Source: a virus. Taken from it: a stretch of DNA of 21,283 nt. Below, in pieces: positions 1 through 6,397 of the stretch (position 1 is its first letter; every line of letters starts with the position of its first letter). The stretch spans positions 1-21,283 of IMG/VR virus record IMGVR_UViG_3300020141_000582. One strand, given 5' to 3'. Under the pieces are notes generated by a model, which was not told where the DNA came from, ran no database searches, and saw only the letters and a program-made list of their open reading frames with translations. The position numbers and the translations under genes are program-made.

Positions 1-174
1 ACCGCTTTGATCGATAAAGATGCGGTTAGTTGTGGCAATGGCCAATGCGGCTGTTGCGTTAGGGCTAACTGTGACCATATTTGGAATCACAGGCGCACTA
101 GGTGCTGATACCGCAGTCTGTGCCATGACTGGGAACACTGATAGTATTGCTATTGCTAATAATATTTGTTTCAT
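1..174 (-). CDS. Exported protein, possible curlin-like subunit (3' part outside window)
   Basis: An ATG at 174-172, preceded by the ribosome-binding sequence GAGGA, opens a frame of 58 codons that runs off the left edge. The first ~19 residues (MKQILLAIAILSVFPVMA) are a typical Sec signal peptide with cleavage near VMA/Q. A Ser/Ala/Pro/Thr-rich spacer follows, and the last visible residues are NRIFIDQSG. That stretch resembles the start of a curlin repeat (N-x-V/I-x-I-x-Q-x-G), the unit of CsgA/CsgB amyloid subunits. The gene lies just downstream of csgF and csgG on the same strand, as expected for a substrate of that channel. Signal peptide and reading frame are seen directly; curlin identity is inference from a single partial repeat. 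It could be any other small exported protein. Confidence 0.6.
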   Translation of the reverse strand, partial: MKQILLAIAILSVFPVMAQTAVSAPSAPVIPNMVTVSPNATAALAIATTNRIFIDQSG

Positions 175-246
175 GTTGTTTTTCCTCGGACTTATGTAAT
201 GTCCTTCACATGTATTTAAAACTATGCTCCTAAAAGTAAACTACTG

Positions 247-295
247 CTGTTAATTTTTTTACGTGTAAATTTTTTTACTGTAAAAAAATCAACAG
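247..295 (-). promoter_or_regulatory. Long hairpin between csgG and the exported-protein gene
   Basis: The arms 280-295 and 247-262 pair over 16 positions around a 17-base loop. Read as minus-strand RNA the stem has 15 Watson-Crick pairs plus one G-U wobble; read as plus-strand RNA the same position is an A-C mismatch, so the minus strand is favoured. The stem contains a run of seven A-U pairs. It could attenuate or stabilise the transcript between csgG and the next gene. It is not a standard terminator because no U-tract follows the stem. Confidence 0.5.
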
Positions 296-310
296 TTATT
301 CTTTTTATTA

Positions 311-1249
311 TTACTTCCAGAACTGGAGTTTTCCCCAGATACTCGTTGCTTTGCTTCCTTCAACACTTTTTCCGCTATCGGACTGCTGTGGTGCGGGTGT
401 AGCTTTGGCTGCGTCTTTGGTCTTGGTTTGTGCTTGAACCAACTCATTGGACTTCTCCTTGAATTGCCATAAGCCACTACGTTCGCCTTTCTTAATTAAC
501 TCAATAACTGCTGTTTCGATTGCTGAACGTAGGGCGTAGTTACCTGGCTCGTTAAATGTTTGGCTTGAATCAAATTCAAATGCCTGGGTTGCCTGGTTGA
601 AAAACTTCAACGCAGTTGCGCCATCGGCGGTGCTGAGCAAGTTCTTTTCTACTGTAACAGTAGTTAATACTTCCCCAGTTTGTACACTGACTAGTCGTAA
701 GCTGATAACAACCACGTCTTGTGTGTATGCGGTAGATGTTCCAATACCCAACCACCGAGCACCTGTGCCGCCTGTTAAGGTATTGCTGTTATAATCAATA
801 ATGCCGCCTTCTAGAATAACACCTGCCATCTGTAGTGGAGGTAACATTTTGGCATTAGCACCGTCGTAGATCTCACGTGTCTGTTTGATCATCTGACGCT
901 CTTTTAACAAGTTGTCAAGGCCAACACGTTCAACAACTGTGAACCACTGACGATTGCCAACTTCTTGTAAACTCTTCATTAGGTATGCTTCAGCACCCTG
1001 TGTAACTGCTGTGCTAAACAAGCTCAATGTTGAACTTGGCTTACGCTGTCCTGTTAAGTCCTTAAAACCATATACTGCCACTGTGACTGCTGGGCCTGCT
1101 GGACTTGGTACATTGGCAAAACTCTTGTTGATTGTTTCACTAACTGTAGCTTCTTCTTTGATCTTAGTACTGCCCCATGGACGTACCGTAGAGCAGCCAG
1201 CTAGGGCTACTATGGCTAGTGTGATTAAGGATAATTTAATTGCTTTCAT
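311..1249 (-). CDS. csgG: CsgG-type curli secretion channel lipoprotein
   Basis: A 312-residue CsgG homologue. The N-terminus is a lipoprotein signal with lipobox LAGC (lipidated Cys19). The body carries CsgG family features: the VAVYGFKDLTGQ segment near residue 57, the WFTVVERVGLDNLLKERQ segment near 102-119, an ILEGGIIDYNSNT segment near 145-157 and a second strand pair (VVISLRLVSVQTGEV) near 179-193. In bacteria CsgG forms a nonameric outer-membrane pore that exports curlin subunits. It is 9 bases downstream of csgF and has a clear Shine-Dalgarno (AAGGAG). The C-terminal ~50 residues are a polar Lys/Ser/Gln-rich tail. In a phage genome the role is uncertain: export of an adhesin, envelope permeabilisation, or surface modification. 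Homology is secure; the phage role is not. Confidence 0.92.
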   Translation of the reverse strand: MKAIKLSLITLAIVALAGCSTVRPWGSTKIKEEATVSETINKSFANVPSPAGPAVTVAVYGFKDLTGQRKPSSTLSLFSTAVTQGAEAYLMKSLQEVGNRQWFTVVERVGLDNLLKERQMIKQTREIYDGANAKMLPPLQMAGVILEGGIIDYNSNTLTGGTGARWLGIGTSTAYTQDVVVISLRLVSVQTGEVLTTVTVEKNLLSTADGATALKFFNQATQAFEFDSSQTFNEPGNYALRSAIETAVIELIKKGERSGLWQFKEKSNELVQAQTKTKDAAKATPAPQQSDSGKSVEGSKATSIWGKLQFWK

Positions 1250-1258
1250 GTGTTCTCC

Positions 1259-1744
1259 TTAAAAACTAAAACTGGCAATTGGAACTACAACAGTGGTCTT
1301 GCTACCTTTGACATCTACCACTGTCAGTGTGACCTTGTCGTTGGCCTTGGCCCACGTAACTGTATTGCCATCCAAGGCAAAAGTACCTGTAGTTGGATTG
1401 ACACAACCTGGGATTGCTGAGCCATCAGCAGCCGCACATTTGTTTGTGAATAGGTTGTTGCTTAACTGTGTGGCTAGTTGAGCATATATTTGACTTTGGA
1501 ACAGACTCATAAATCTATTCAACGGTGTGTTTAATAATTCAGCTTCGGCTTTGGCAATAGCAGATTTTTTATCTGCTTCAATAGCATCACGACGCGACTT
1601 TTCGATACTGTCGATTGTTAGCACGTGGCTACTGAAGCCAATGCCGCTAAAGGCCGGATTTTTAAATTGTTGAACTAATTCTGCATTTGCTGTAGCGCAC
1701 ACGAAAACAACCGTAGCGGCAAGCATTTGTATCGATAATCTCAT
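1259..1744 (-). CDS. csgF: CsgF-type curli assembly factor
   Basis: A 161-residue protein with a Sec signal peptide (cleavage near ANA/E, residues 21/22). The mature N-terminus ELVQQFKNPAFSG matches the CsgF start (in E. coli, a QFRNPNFGG element), which inserts into the CsgG pore to form its second constriction. The middle has the F-x-SQI-x-x-QL helix and the C-terminus is beta-rich (KVTLTVVDVKGSKTTVVV), as in CsgF. The 45-residue insertion containing two cysteines (Cys103 and Cys115) is unlike E. coli CsgF. It lies directly upstream of csgG. The leader holds an 8-bp hairpin abutting the ribosome binding site. CsgF normally couples secretion to curlin nucleation at the cell surface. Confidence 0.85.
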   Translation of the reverse strand: MRLSIQMLAATVVFVCATANAELVQQFKNPAFSGIGFSSHVLTIDSIEKSRRDAIEADKKSAIAKAEAELLNTPLNRFMSLFQSQIYAQLATQLSNNLFTNKCAAADGSAIPGCVNPTTGTFALDGNTVTWAKANDKVTLTVVDVKGSKTTVVVPIASFSF

Positions 1745-1754
1745 TGGTTCGCTC

Positions 1755-1773
1755 CTTGAGTACTTTACTCAAG
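1755..1773 (-). promoter_or_regulatory. csgF leader hairpin overlapping the ribosome binding site
   Basis: A perfect 8-bp inverted repeat (CTTGAGTA / TACTCAAG, 3-base loop) ends inside the AAGGAG Shine-Dalgarno of csgF, so half of that site is paired in the hairpin. Immediately upstream is GGTAAATA (1781-1774), a weak match to the T4 late box. The arrangement would suit a transcript starting just before the hairpin and translation control of csgF. Structure is seen; function is inferred. Confidence 0.5.
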
Positions 1774-1808
1774 TATTTACCAAAGTTTGTGTTAGATTAA
1801 ATGGGTGC

Positions 1809-2183
1809 TTAACTATAAATGCAAATAAACCAAACTACCGCCATGTATGATAGTTGGTGGGCCAATTGATCAAGGCCAAATTGATTCCAGTACAATGGAG
1901 TGGTGTTGTCTTTACTACCATATTTTACTTTAGTGTAGTCTATCAAGTAATGATATATGCCTTCTAAAGATACTACAAGTAACATAGTTAACGGTGCTAT
2001 AGGATGTATAAATGAAAATAGTAATAATATAACAAAGGAAGCAAGCATGTGGTCCCTAGTATGGGTCATGCCGATTGGATCCAACCATACGCCCTTTTTA
2101 ACGGTTTGCATGTAGGTCTGTATTTTGAAATCAGCATACCAGTGCTTGATTTGAAAAAGTGTTAAAAGTAAGAGAATTTCCAT
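1809..2183 (-). CDS. DUF3307-like small membrane protein
   Basis: A 124-residue hydrophobic protein. It shows the DUF3307 pattern: an N-terminal HWYADFKIQ element (residues 14-22), a central HTRDHMLASF segment (near 41-50), a membrane helix followed by H-Y-L-I-D-Y-T-K (near 78-85), and a C-terminal FGLDQLAHQLSYM element (near 102-114). Three to four membrane segments are likely. DUF3307 proteins occur in bacteria and in phage genomes and have no established function. A perfect TATAAATA late box lies 6 bases upstream of the ATG and no Shine-Dalgarno is visible, so the start may be leaderless. The HWYADF motif near the N-terminus argues against a much later start. Confidence 0.75.
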   Translation of the reverse strand: MEILLLLTLFQIKHWYADFKIQTYMQTVKKGVWLDPIGMTHTRDHMLASFVILLLFSFIHPIAPLTMLLVVSLEGIYHYLIDYTKVKYGSKDNTTPLYWNQFGLDQLAHQLSYMAVVWFICIYS

Positions 2184-2189
2184 GTGATA

Positions 2190-2197
2190 TATTTATA
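2190..2197 (-). promoter_or_regulatory. T4-type late promoter box (TATAAATA)
   Basis: An exact TATAAATA on the minus strand, the late promoter octamer recognised by the T4 gp55 late sigma factor. It lies 6 bases upstream of the ATG at 2183. At normal late spacing, transcription would start at or next to the start codon. Confidence 0.5.
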
Positions 2198-2245
2198 ATA
2201 CACAAGGTTATCTCAAAGGTCAAATAGAATGGTTAAATACATTAA

Positions 2246-2330
2246 CACCTTAGGACCGGTACTTGTTACCAAACGGTGTAGGCGGCTCCTGCCTTGGACG
2301 GCCCAATTCGCTACTGGGAATCCTAAAGTG
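2246..2330 (-). ncRNA. Candidate structured RNA between an oxygenase gene and the DUF3307 gene
   Basis: This stretch in a 151-base gap is clearly richer in G+C than its surroundings and folds into a closed multi-arm shape. The ends 2330-2321 and 2255-2246 form a 10-bp closing stem; on the minus strand it is complete with one U-G wobble, while the plus strand has an A-C mismatch. Inside are a 6-bp hairpin (2318-2313 with 2307-2302, loop of 5), a GGTA/TACC hairpin (2270-2267 with 2261-2258) and a possible GGC/GCC hairpin near 2284-2293. No open frame, tRNA T-loop or U-tract terminator was found. I do not recognise a known riboswitch or ribozyme family. It could be a cis-regulatory leader or a phage small RNA. 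Confidence 0.5.
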
Positions 2331-2334
2331 AGCA

Positions 2335-3015
2335 CTATATCAACCTGACTTCTGGAGCATCATGTTGCTCCCTGAAATAGCCGTAGAAGTTCTTTTTACG
2401 GAATTCTTCGTCCGCAATAAACAAATCAAATGCTATTGTGATACGTTCGTTATTACCTTTGGATTTATCTGTCCAATGCCTAAGATAAGACGGGAAAAAA
2501 GTAAGAGTACCCGGTATATTTTCTTCCCTGTGAGATGATAAATCGGCTGGATTTTCGTAGTATGTACACGTATTTTCTGCGGCCAGTACAAAATGCCCAC
2601 TAAGGTAACTGTAGCTATCGCAACCATGATTATGTTTGCCTATACTTTCACCATCGCGTAATACGTTTGCCCAGCAACGTCCCCACGTGATGGGTAAGGC
2701 TAATCCAAACTCATTAAGGAACTCTTTGTATTGTCCAATAATAAACTCTTTGAAAGCTACTGCTATAGGTTCTTCCCAAGCAAATATATTATAGAATCTG
2801 TATTTGGCTGTTAAAGAATCGACAGGAAGATCAGTGCCGGCAGCATTGCCCAATCCTTTAAATTCTTCTATTATTTGTTTTTCTTTTTCTAAAATGAAAT
2901 CACGGAAGTCGGCTACAAAAGCAGGATTATCTGCTGTGGCCATTCCAATATAATACTCCCAACTTGGAGCAAAGAAATTGTGTTTTGGTTTACTGTAAAA
3001 TTTACCTATTCGCAT
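2335..3015 (-). CDS. 2OG-Fe(II) oxygenase-like protein (phage type)
   Basis: A 226-residue protein that fits the small phage 2-oxoglutarate/Fe(II) oxygenase-like families common in marine myoviruses. The central GKHNHGCDSYSYLSGHFVL segment (residues 127-145) has the H-x-H of the core strand followed by the typical SG strand. The distal GTLTFFPSYLRHW segment (169-181) supplies His180, and Arg191 in NNERITIAFDLF is the expected 2-oxoglutarate anchor. The substrate is unknown; relatives are thought to hydroxylate proteins or sugars. The first metal motif is H-x-H rather than H-x-D, so whether it binds iron is open. The gene is preceded by a 5-bp leader hairpin and followed by the candidate structured RNA. 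Confidence 0.7.
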   Translation of the reverse strand: MRIGKFYSKPKHNFFAPSWEYYIGMATADNPAFVADFRDFILEKEKQIIEEFKGLGNAAGTDLPVDSLTAKYRFYNIFAWEEPIAVAFKEFIIGQYKEFLNEFGLALPITWGRCWANVLRDGESIGKHNHGCDSYSYLSGHFVLAAENTCTYYENPADLSSHREENIPGTLTFFPSYLRHWTDKSKGNNERITIAFDLFIADEEFRKKNFYGYFREQHDAPEVRLI

Positions 3016-3026
3016 AAATTACTTAT

Positions 3027-3040
3027 GCTGAGTTATCAGC
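3027..3040 (-). promoter_or_regulatory. Small leader hairpin before the oxygenase gene
   Basis: Perfect GCTGA / TCAGC 5-bp stem with a four-base loop in the 33-base gap before the ATG at 3015, upstream of a weak AAGTAA ribosome binding site. It is one of several compact leader hairpins in this window. Confidence 0.35.
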
Positions 3041-3048
3041 TAGGCGAA

Positions 3049-4803
3049 TTAAACGTGATTAGACATGTGTCCAACAATGCCCGATAAGTGACGTAATCTT
3101 ACTAGATCTTTATCTTCCAGGTCTTCCATTTCAACCTTTTCTTCATCCGGAGCACGAGCCATTGTGTTATTGGACATTGTTGGAGCCGCTTTAGCAACTG
3201 GAGTAGTAGGCATTGGGCCTGATGTTGCTTGTTGTACATCGTCTGACGCGGCCGCTTTGGCAACTGGAGCAACGGTTGCTACCTTTGGACCAGAAATTTG
3301 TTTTGCCTCTGAATCTCTGTCTATTGGGTCAACTTGTTTACGTATATTTCCGTTCACTAAATCCAACAAATGATCTAGTTCAAATGTATGTGTGATACGT
3401 CCTGTTTTTAAAATAGCAGGTCGAACGTGAAAGATCGACTTGCCACTTATCATATCTTTAATGTAAATGTGAGGTTCGCTTTTGCTTTCGTCAAAATGAA
3501 CACCCAAGTTTACGCTCTTAGCAAGTTGTATGATTTGTGCTGGATTCAACTTATGGTAGCGACCTTTAGTGTCAAAGTTAACATAAACTAAACGTCCTTT
3601 GCCTTGTATGCTCGATGTCAGTTTAGTAAGCATCTTATGAATATAACTACCTTCTTCAGTGTCAGTCATACCACCAATTTCATTTTGTAATTCAACTGCG
3701 GCCTCAGCATAGATTTGTCTGACTGCTAAAATACGTTGTTTGATAATTGCTTTATCTTCAGTTTGGCCTTTTTTCATACGAGGCTTAGGAGCATACTTAA
3801 CAGCCTTCATAGCGTTATCTGCTTGCTCTCTGGCTAAACCTAACGTTTCAAAGAATTTATACATGCCTTCGATAGTACTTCCACTTGCTTGATCATACAT
3901 ATCGCTACCAGCTTTAATACTCATGCTTAGATGGCTAAGTTCACGTTCAATTGGATTACCTTGGTCATCAACACCTCGATCAATGCCATCTTGATAAACT
4001 GTTTTAATATCGGTTTTTGCGCCACTAAGTCCGACCACTGCAATATGTATTGGATCTCGTTTGATGTTTTGTGAAAAGAAACGTCCGTACTTGGCAATAT
4101 CAGTTTCTGTATTAACGTATGTAAGAATTCCTTGTAAAATGCCCCATGCTTCCGCATCCGATGGACTTACTGTTACTGCTCTATCAAAGCTAGGAGTACT
4201 TACATTAATTTGAATTGATATTTTATCTTTGATTACTTTACCGTCTTTACCTGGGCGAATCTCTTTAGGGTTAACAACAATTTCAGAAGAGCTTGTAGTT
4301 ACTTTTCCGCTGGCGCTTTGTACTAGTTGTTCTTCAGCTTTTAGACGTTTGCCTATTTTTACAACATCATTGGCATCGATACTCGGTTTAGTGCGTGTAA
4401 TTAACTTGGCAAAAATAGCCATAGATTTTAATGCTTCTGTAGTTGGGCCAATGTTGGCTTTACCTGCAGCTTCACCGCCTGTGCCTACGTTTTTACCGCC
4501 AAAATCATTTGTCTTGACTAGTTGGCTAAGCGGGATTCCACCGATAGTATTTGGCATGAATCCGTCATTGATACTGTTACCTTGCCCGTCATAATTGGTT
4601 CTAGCTAGACGTTTTAAGTAGGCAATTTCTTTTTCTGTTGCTTTAATAGCAGTAAATGACCCGTCAACTTTAAGAAACTTCTCGGTTGGTGTTAATAGTC
4701 GTGTGATTAATGCGTCTAATCTATTCTTTTTGTAAAAAGTTTTAGGCGATAAAGCAGATGCTTCGTTAAGTATCGATTCAAAAGCAAAATTGTGAAATCT
4801 CAT
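3049..4803 (-). CDS. Large protein of unknown function, 584 aa
   Basis: I do not recognise this protein. It is soluble with no signal peptide or membrane segment. The N-terminal third is Lys-rich and holds an IPLSQLVKTNDFGGKN segment (residues ~89-104) followed by a Gly-rich stretch. A beta-rich middle (DKISIQINVSTPSF; IHIAVVGLSGAKTD near 250-265) leads into a helical part with LSMSIKAGSDMYDQ (~294-307). The last ~95 residues, starting near 490, are a low-complexity Ala/Pro/Val tail ending in an acidic segment and a HLSGIVGHMSNHV tip. The KT-x-x-FGG plus SIKAGSD layout makes an enzymatic domain (for example a nuclease) plausible, but no catalytic motif can be assigned. A perfect TATAAATA box lies 7 bases before the ATG, without a Shine-Dalgarno, suggesting late and possibly leaderless expression. 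Confidence 0.8.
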   Translation of the reverse strand: MRFHNFAFESILNEASALSPKTFYKKNRLDALITRLLTPTEKFLKVDGSFTAIKATEKEIAYLKRLARTNYDGQGNSINDGFMPNTIGGIPLSQLVKTNDFGGKNVGTGGEAAGKANIGPTTEALKSMAIFAKLITRTKPSIDANDVVKIGKRLKAEEQLVQSASGKVTTSSSEIVVNPKEIRPGKDGKVIKDKISIQINVSTPSFDRAVTVSPSDAEAWGILQGILTYVNTETDIAKYGRFFSQNIKRDPIHIAVVGLSGAKTDIKTVYQDGIDRGVDDQGNPIERELSHLSMSIKAGSDMYDQASGSTIEGMYKFFETLGLAREQADNAMKAVKYAPKPRMKKGQTEDKAIIKQRILAVRQIYAEAAVELQNEIGGMTDTEEGSYIHKMLTKLTSSIQGKGRLVYVNFDTKGRYHKLNPAQIIQLAKSVNLGVHFDESKSEPHIYIKDMISGKSIFHVRPAILKTGRITHTFELDHLLDLVNGNIRKQVDPIDRDSEAKQISGPKVATVAPVAKAAASDDVQQATSGPMPTTPVAKAAPTMSNNTMARAPDEEKVEMEDLEDKDLVRLRHLSGIVGHMSNHV

Positions 4804-4810
4804 AGTATAA

Positions 4811-4818
4811 TATTTATA
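4811..4818 (-). promoter_or_regulatory. T4-type late promoter box (TATAAATA)
   Basis: Exact TATAAATA, overlapping the stop region of the bilin reductase gene and ending 7 bases before the ATG of the 584-residue protein. The extended sequence TATAAATATTA matches the boxes near 16553 and 15544 beyond the octamer core. Confidence 0.55.
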
Positions 4819-5500
4819 CTATCTCCGGGAACAGACATTCTTGAATGAAATGCCGTACATCTTCCTCACTAAGCCCTAAACTAACCATAACTTTGGGTGT
4901 ATGTGGGTTTTGCTTCTGATTTTGAGCATAGTAGTTCTGCGCTTCTGTAGTGTTTTCTGCGGTATTATTAGTTTCTGCCACAGTTTCTAAGTAATGTGCT
5001 AATGTAGTTTTAGCCATACTAAAGATTTGCTCTAGTTCTGCTTCATCGCTAACATTGCCTGCGGCTACCATGCTAGGGCTGAATATGTTAGTTGCCCATT
5101 CTGGCAATGCTCGTGGCTTACGCCATTCTAACTTGCTAATTTCCTCAGCAAACCAGTCCATCATAGGATGGTTAGGGTCTCCAGCACGGCTGTAATCGTG
5201 GAAACAACCAGTCATTTTGTTCTTACCGGCTACTACATCGAAGCCGTATATTGGAGCAGGATTATGTGTATGTGGAAAGATGCAACAGTGCATCATCCAG
5301 AGTCCTTTTGTCGATCTAGCATCCACCACATCAACGTGAGCACGACGATATCTATCACTACTCCACACACGATTAACCCATCCCGGCTGATTAAAACGGT
5401 CCATACCAGGTTCATGAATTTCTCTTCCAGTAGCATCGAAAGACTCCTCGAGGAGATGCTGAATTTCTATTAGTGTATCCCAGACTTTACTTTGGCTCAT
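4814..5500 (-). CDS. pcyX: Ferredoxin-dependent bilin reductase, PcyX type
   Basis: A 228-residue member of the ferredoxin-dependent bilin reductase family, which reduces biliverdin IX-alpha to phycobilins using reduced ferredoxin. Against cyanobacterial PcyA, the KGLWMMHCCIFPH block (residues 65-77) carries His71 (PcyA His88) and IYGFDVVAGKNKMTGCFHDYS (84-104) carries Asp102 (PcyA Asp105), the two proton-relay residues. The C-terminus (YYAQNQKQN, then LFPEIV) also matches. At the PcyA Glu76 position there is Asp57 (HVD for HLE), so full PcyA chemistry is unlikely. PcyX, described from phages, makes phycoerythrobilin and pairs with heme oxygenase, as here. I chose ATG 5500 over a TTG 6 bases upstream; it overlaps the heme oxygenase end by 14 bases, indicating coupling. 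The exact product is inferred. Confidence 0.82.
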   Translation of the reverse strand: MSQSKVWDTLIEIQHLLEESFDATGREIHEPGMDRFNQPGWVNRVWSSDRYRRAHVDVVDARSTKGLWMMHCCIFPHTHNPAPIYGFDVVAGKNKMTGCFHDYSRAGDPNHPMMDWFAEEISKLEWRKPRALPEWATNIFSPSMVAAGNVSDEAELEQIFSMAKTTLAHYLETVAETNNTAENTTEAQNYYAQNQKQNPHTPKVMVSLGLSEEDVRHFIQECLFPEIV

Positions 5501-6047
5501 CGACAAACTCTACAAATTCCATCATCTCTTCAAACATCTTACCAGCATACTCGAAACATACAATAGCTTCATCGGCTAGGCTGTCATCTAGTTTAGCACG
5601 TAGAATATTTTTAATGGTCTCAGGATCGTCTCCGAACTGATACATTTTACCAGCACCTGGCACACGTTTAGCAATCATCTGTCCGCCGCTCAAGTCGCCA
5701 AAGTGTCTAACATACAAGTGTGCTAATAGTTTCTTAGGATCGTCTTTGATACTAAGAATATATTTGATGTACTCGTTTACAGTTGGACACATTTGTGGTT
5801 GTGCTTGGTCGTCTGCCCATAGTTCCATAAAGTCTTCTAGAATAGCAGGGGCACGACGGATAGCAGGATAGTCGTTTAGTAAACCATGCGGCATGGCACA
5901 CACTTCTAAAATCTCATAGCAAGGGTGCTGATTTTTAAGAAACGTTGCGTAAAGTTTAGGATTGATTTTTCCTGAAAATAACACTTTAACAAACGGTTTA
6001 GTCTCCGCTGATTTATGTGCGGCGTGTGTAAGGTCTTTTAAACTCAT
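5487..6047 (-). CDS. ho: Heme oxygenase (HO-1 family)
   Basis: A 186-residue heme oxygenase, which opens heme to biliverdin, CO and ferrous iron using reduced ferredoxin. The proximal heme ligand is His11 in LTHAAHKSAETKPFVK. The distal-helix signature LYVRHFGDLSGGQMIAKR (residues 111-128) with its flexible glycines is intact. It is shorter than cyanobacterial HO1 (about 240 residues), missing mostly the C-terminal tail, as usual for phage versions. The start codon overlaps the clpS stop as ATGA, and the bilin reductase follows with a 14-base overlap, so the three are probably translationally coupled. Together with PcyX it makes a two-step heme-to-bilin pathway; the released iron may matter as much as the pigment. 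Confidence 0.93.
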   Translation of the reverse strand: MSLKDLTHAAHKSAETKPFVKVLFSGKINPKLYATFLKNQHPCYEILEVCAMPHGLLNDYPAIRRAPAILEDFMELWADDQAQPQMCPTVNEYIKYILSIKDDPKKLLAHLYVRHFGDLSGGQMIAKRVPGAGKMYQFGDDPETIKNILRAKLDDSLADEAIVCFEYAGKMFEEMMEFVEFVDEPK

Positions 6048-6346
6048 TCTTCTTCCAATTTAATCTGTAATGGGAATCCGTTTTGTCTAGCCAAGTTAGT
6101 TGCTTCTACTGCCTTAGCTTCGGCAATTTCAAAACTGTATACGCCGGCGATGCCACTACCTGTTTCATGTACTTGCATTGTAACATCTTCTGCCGACTCA
6201 TCTGTATGCCTAAAAATTTCAATTAGAACTTGTATGACAAAGTTCATCGGAGTCGATTCGTCATTCAGGAAAATGACCTTCCAGTTTTTAGGCTCTCGAG
6301 TAGTAACCTTGACTTTTTCGTCTAATTGGATGTCTGTTATTGGCAT
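6044..6346 (-). CDS. clpS: ClpS adaptor for N-end rule proteolysis
   Basis: A 100-residue ClpS. This adaptor hands proteins with bulky N-terminal residues to the ClpAP protease. The N-degron pocket is preserved: NDE at 28-30 (E. coli NDD), Met34 in STPMNFVIQVL, and His60 in VHETGSG. The length matches bacterial ClpS, and a flexible ~20-residue N-terminal extension, needed for ClpA engagement, is present. It follows hsp20, separated by a GAAA-tetraloop hairpin, and its stop overlaps the heme oxygenase start (ATGA). ClpS is known from marine T4-like phages. It probably redirects the host protease to selected substrates; the partner ClpA/ClpP is not in the window. Confidence 0.93.
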   Translation of the reverse strand: MPITDIQLDEKVKVTTREPKNWKVIFLNDESTPMNFVIQVLIEIFRHTDESAEDVTMQVHETGSGIAGVYSFEIAEAKAVEATNLARQNGFPLQIKLEEE

Positions 6347-6367
6347 AGTTTTTTCTTTCTTATAAGA

Positions 6368-6385
6368 GGGGGAGTTTCCTCCCCC
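6368..6385 (-). promoter_or_regulatory. hsp20-clpS intergenic hairpin with GAAA tetraloop
   Basis: A perfect 7-bp stem GGGGGAG / CTCCCCC capped by GAAA, a GNRA tetraloop in minus-strand RNA. It begins about 5 bases downstream of the late-like box AATAAATA (6397-6390). No U-tract follows, so it is more likely an mRNA-stabilising or processing element than a terminator. Confidence 0.55.
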
Positions 6386-6389
6386 GTGA

Positions 6390-6397
6390 TATTTATT
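6390..6397 (-). promoter_or_regulatory. Late promoter-like box (AATAAATA) upstream of clpS
   Basis: One mismatch to TATAAATA, overlapping the hsp20 stop codon. A start about 6 bases downstream would give an mRNA whose 5' end is almost exactly the GAAA hairpin. Confidence 0.35.

Noticed and set aside
289-477. A minus-strand frame overlapping the csgG 3' end
   Set aside because: It is an alternative frame of the well-supported csgG gene, with no ribosome binding site and no recognisable protein.
2246-2262. The string CGGTCCTAAGGT matches a conserved 23S rRNA segment (the I-CeuI site region)
   Set aside because: Only about 12 bases agree and the neighbouring sequence does not continue as 23S rRNA. 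The match is explained by one arm of the local closing stem.
6368-6385. GC-rich hairpin as a rho-independent terminator
   Set aside because: The stem and tetraloop are ideal but no U-tract follows on either strand, so transcript stability or processing is a better reading.
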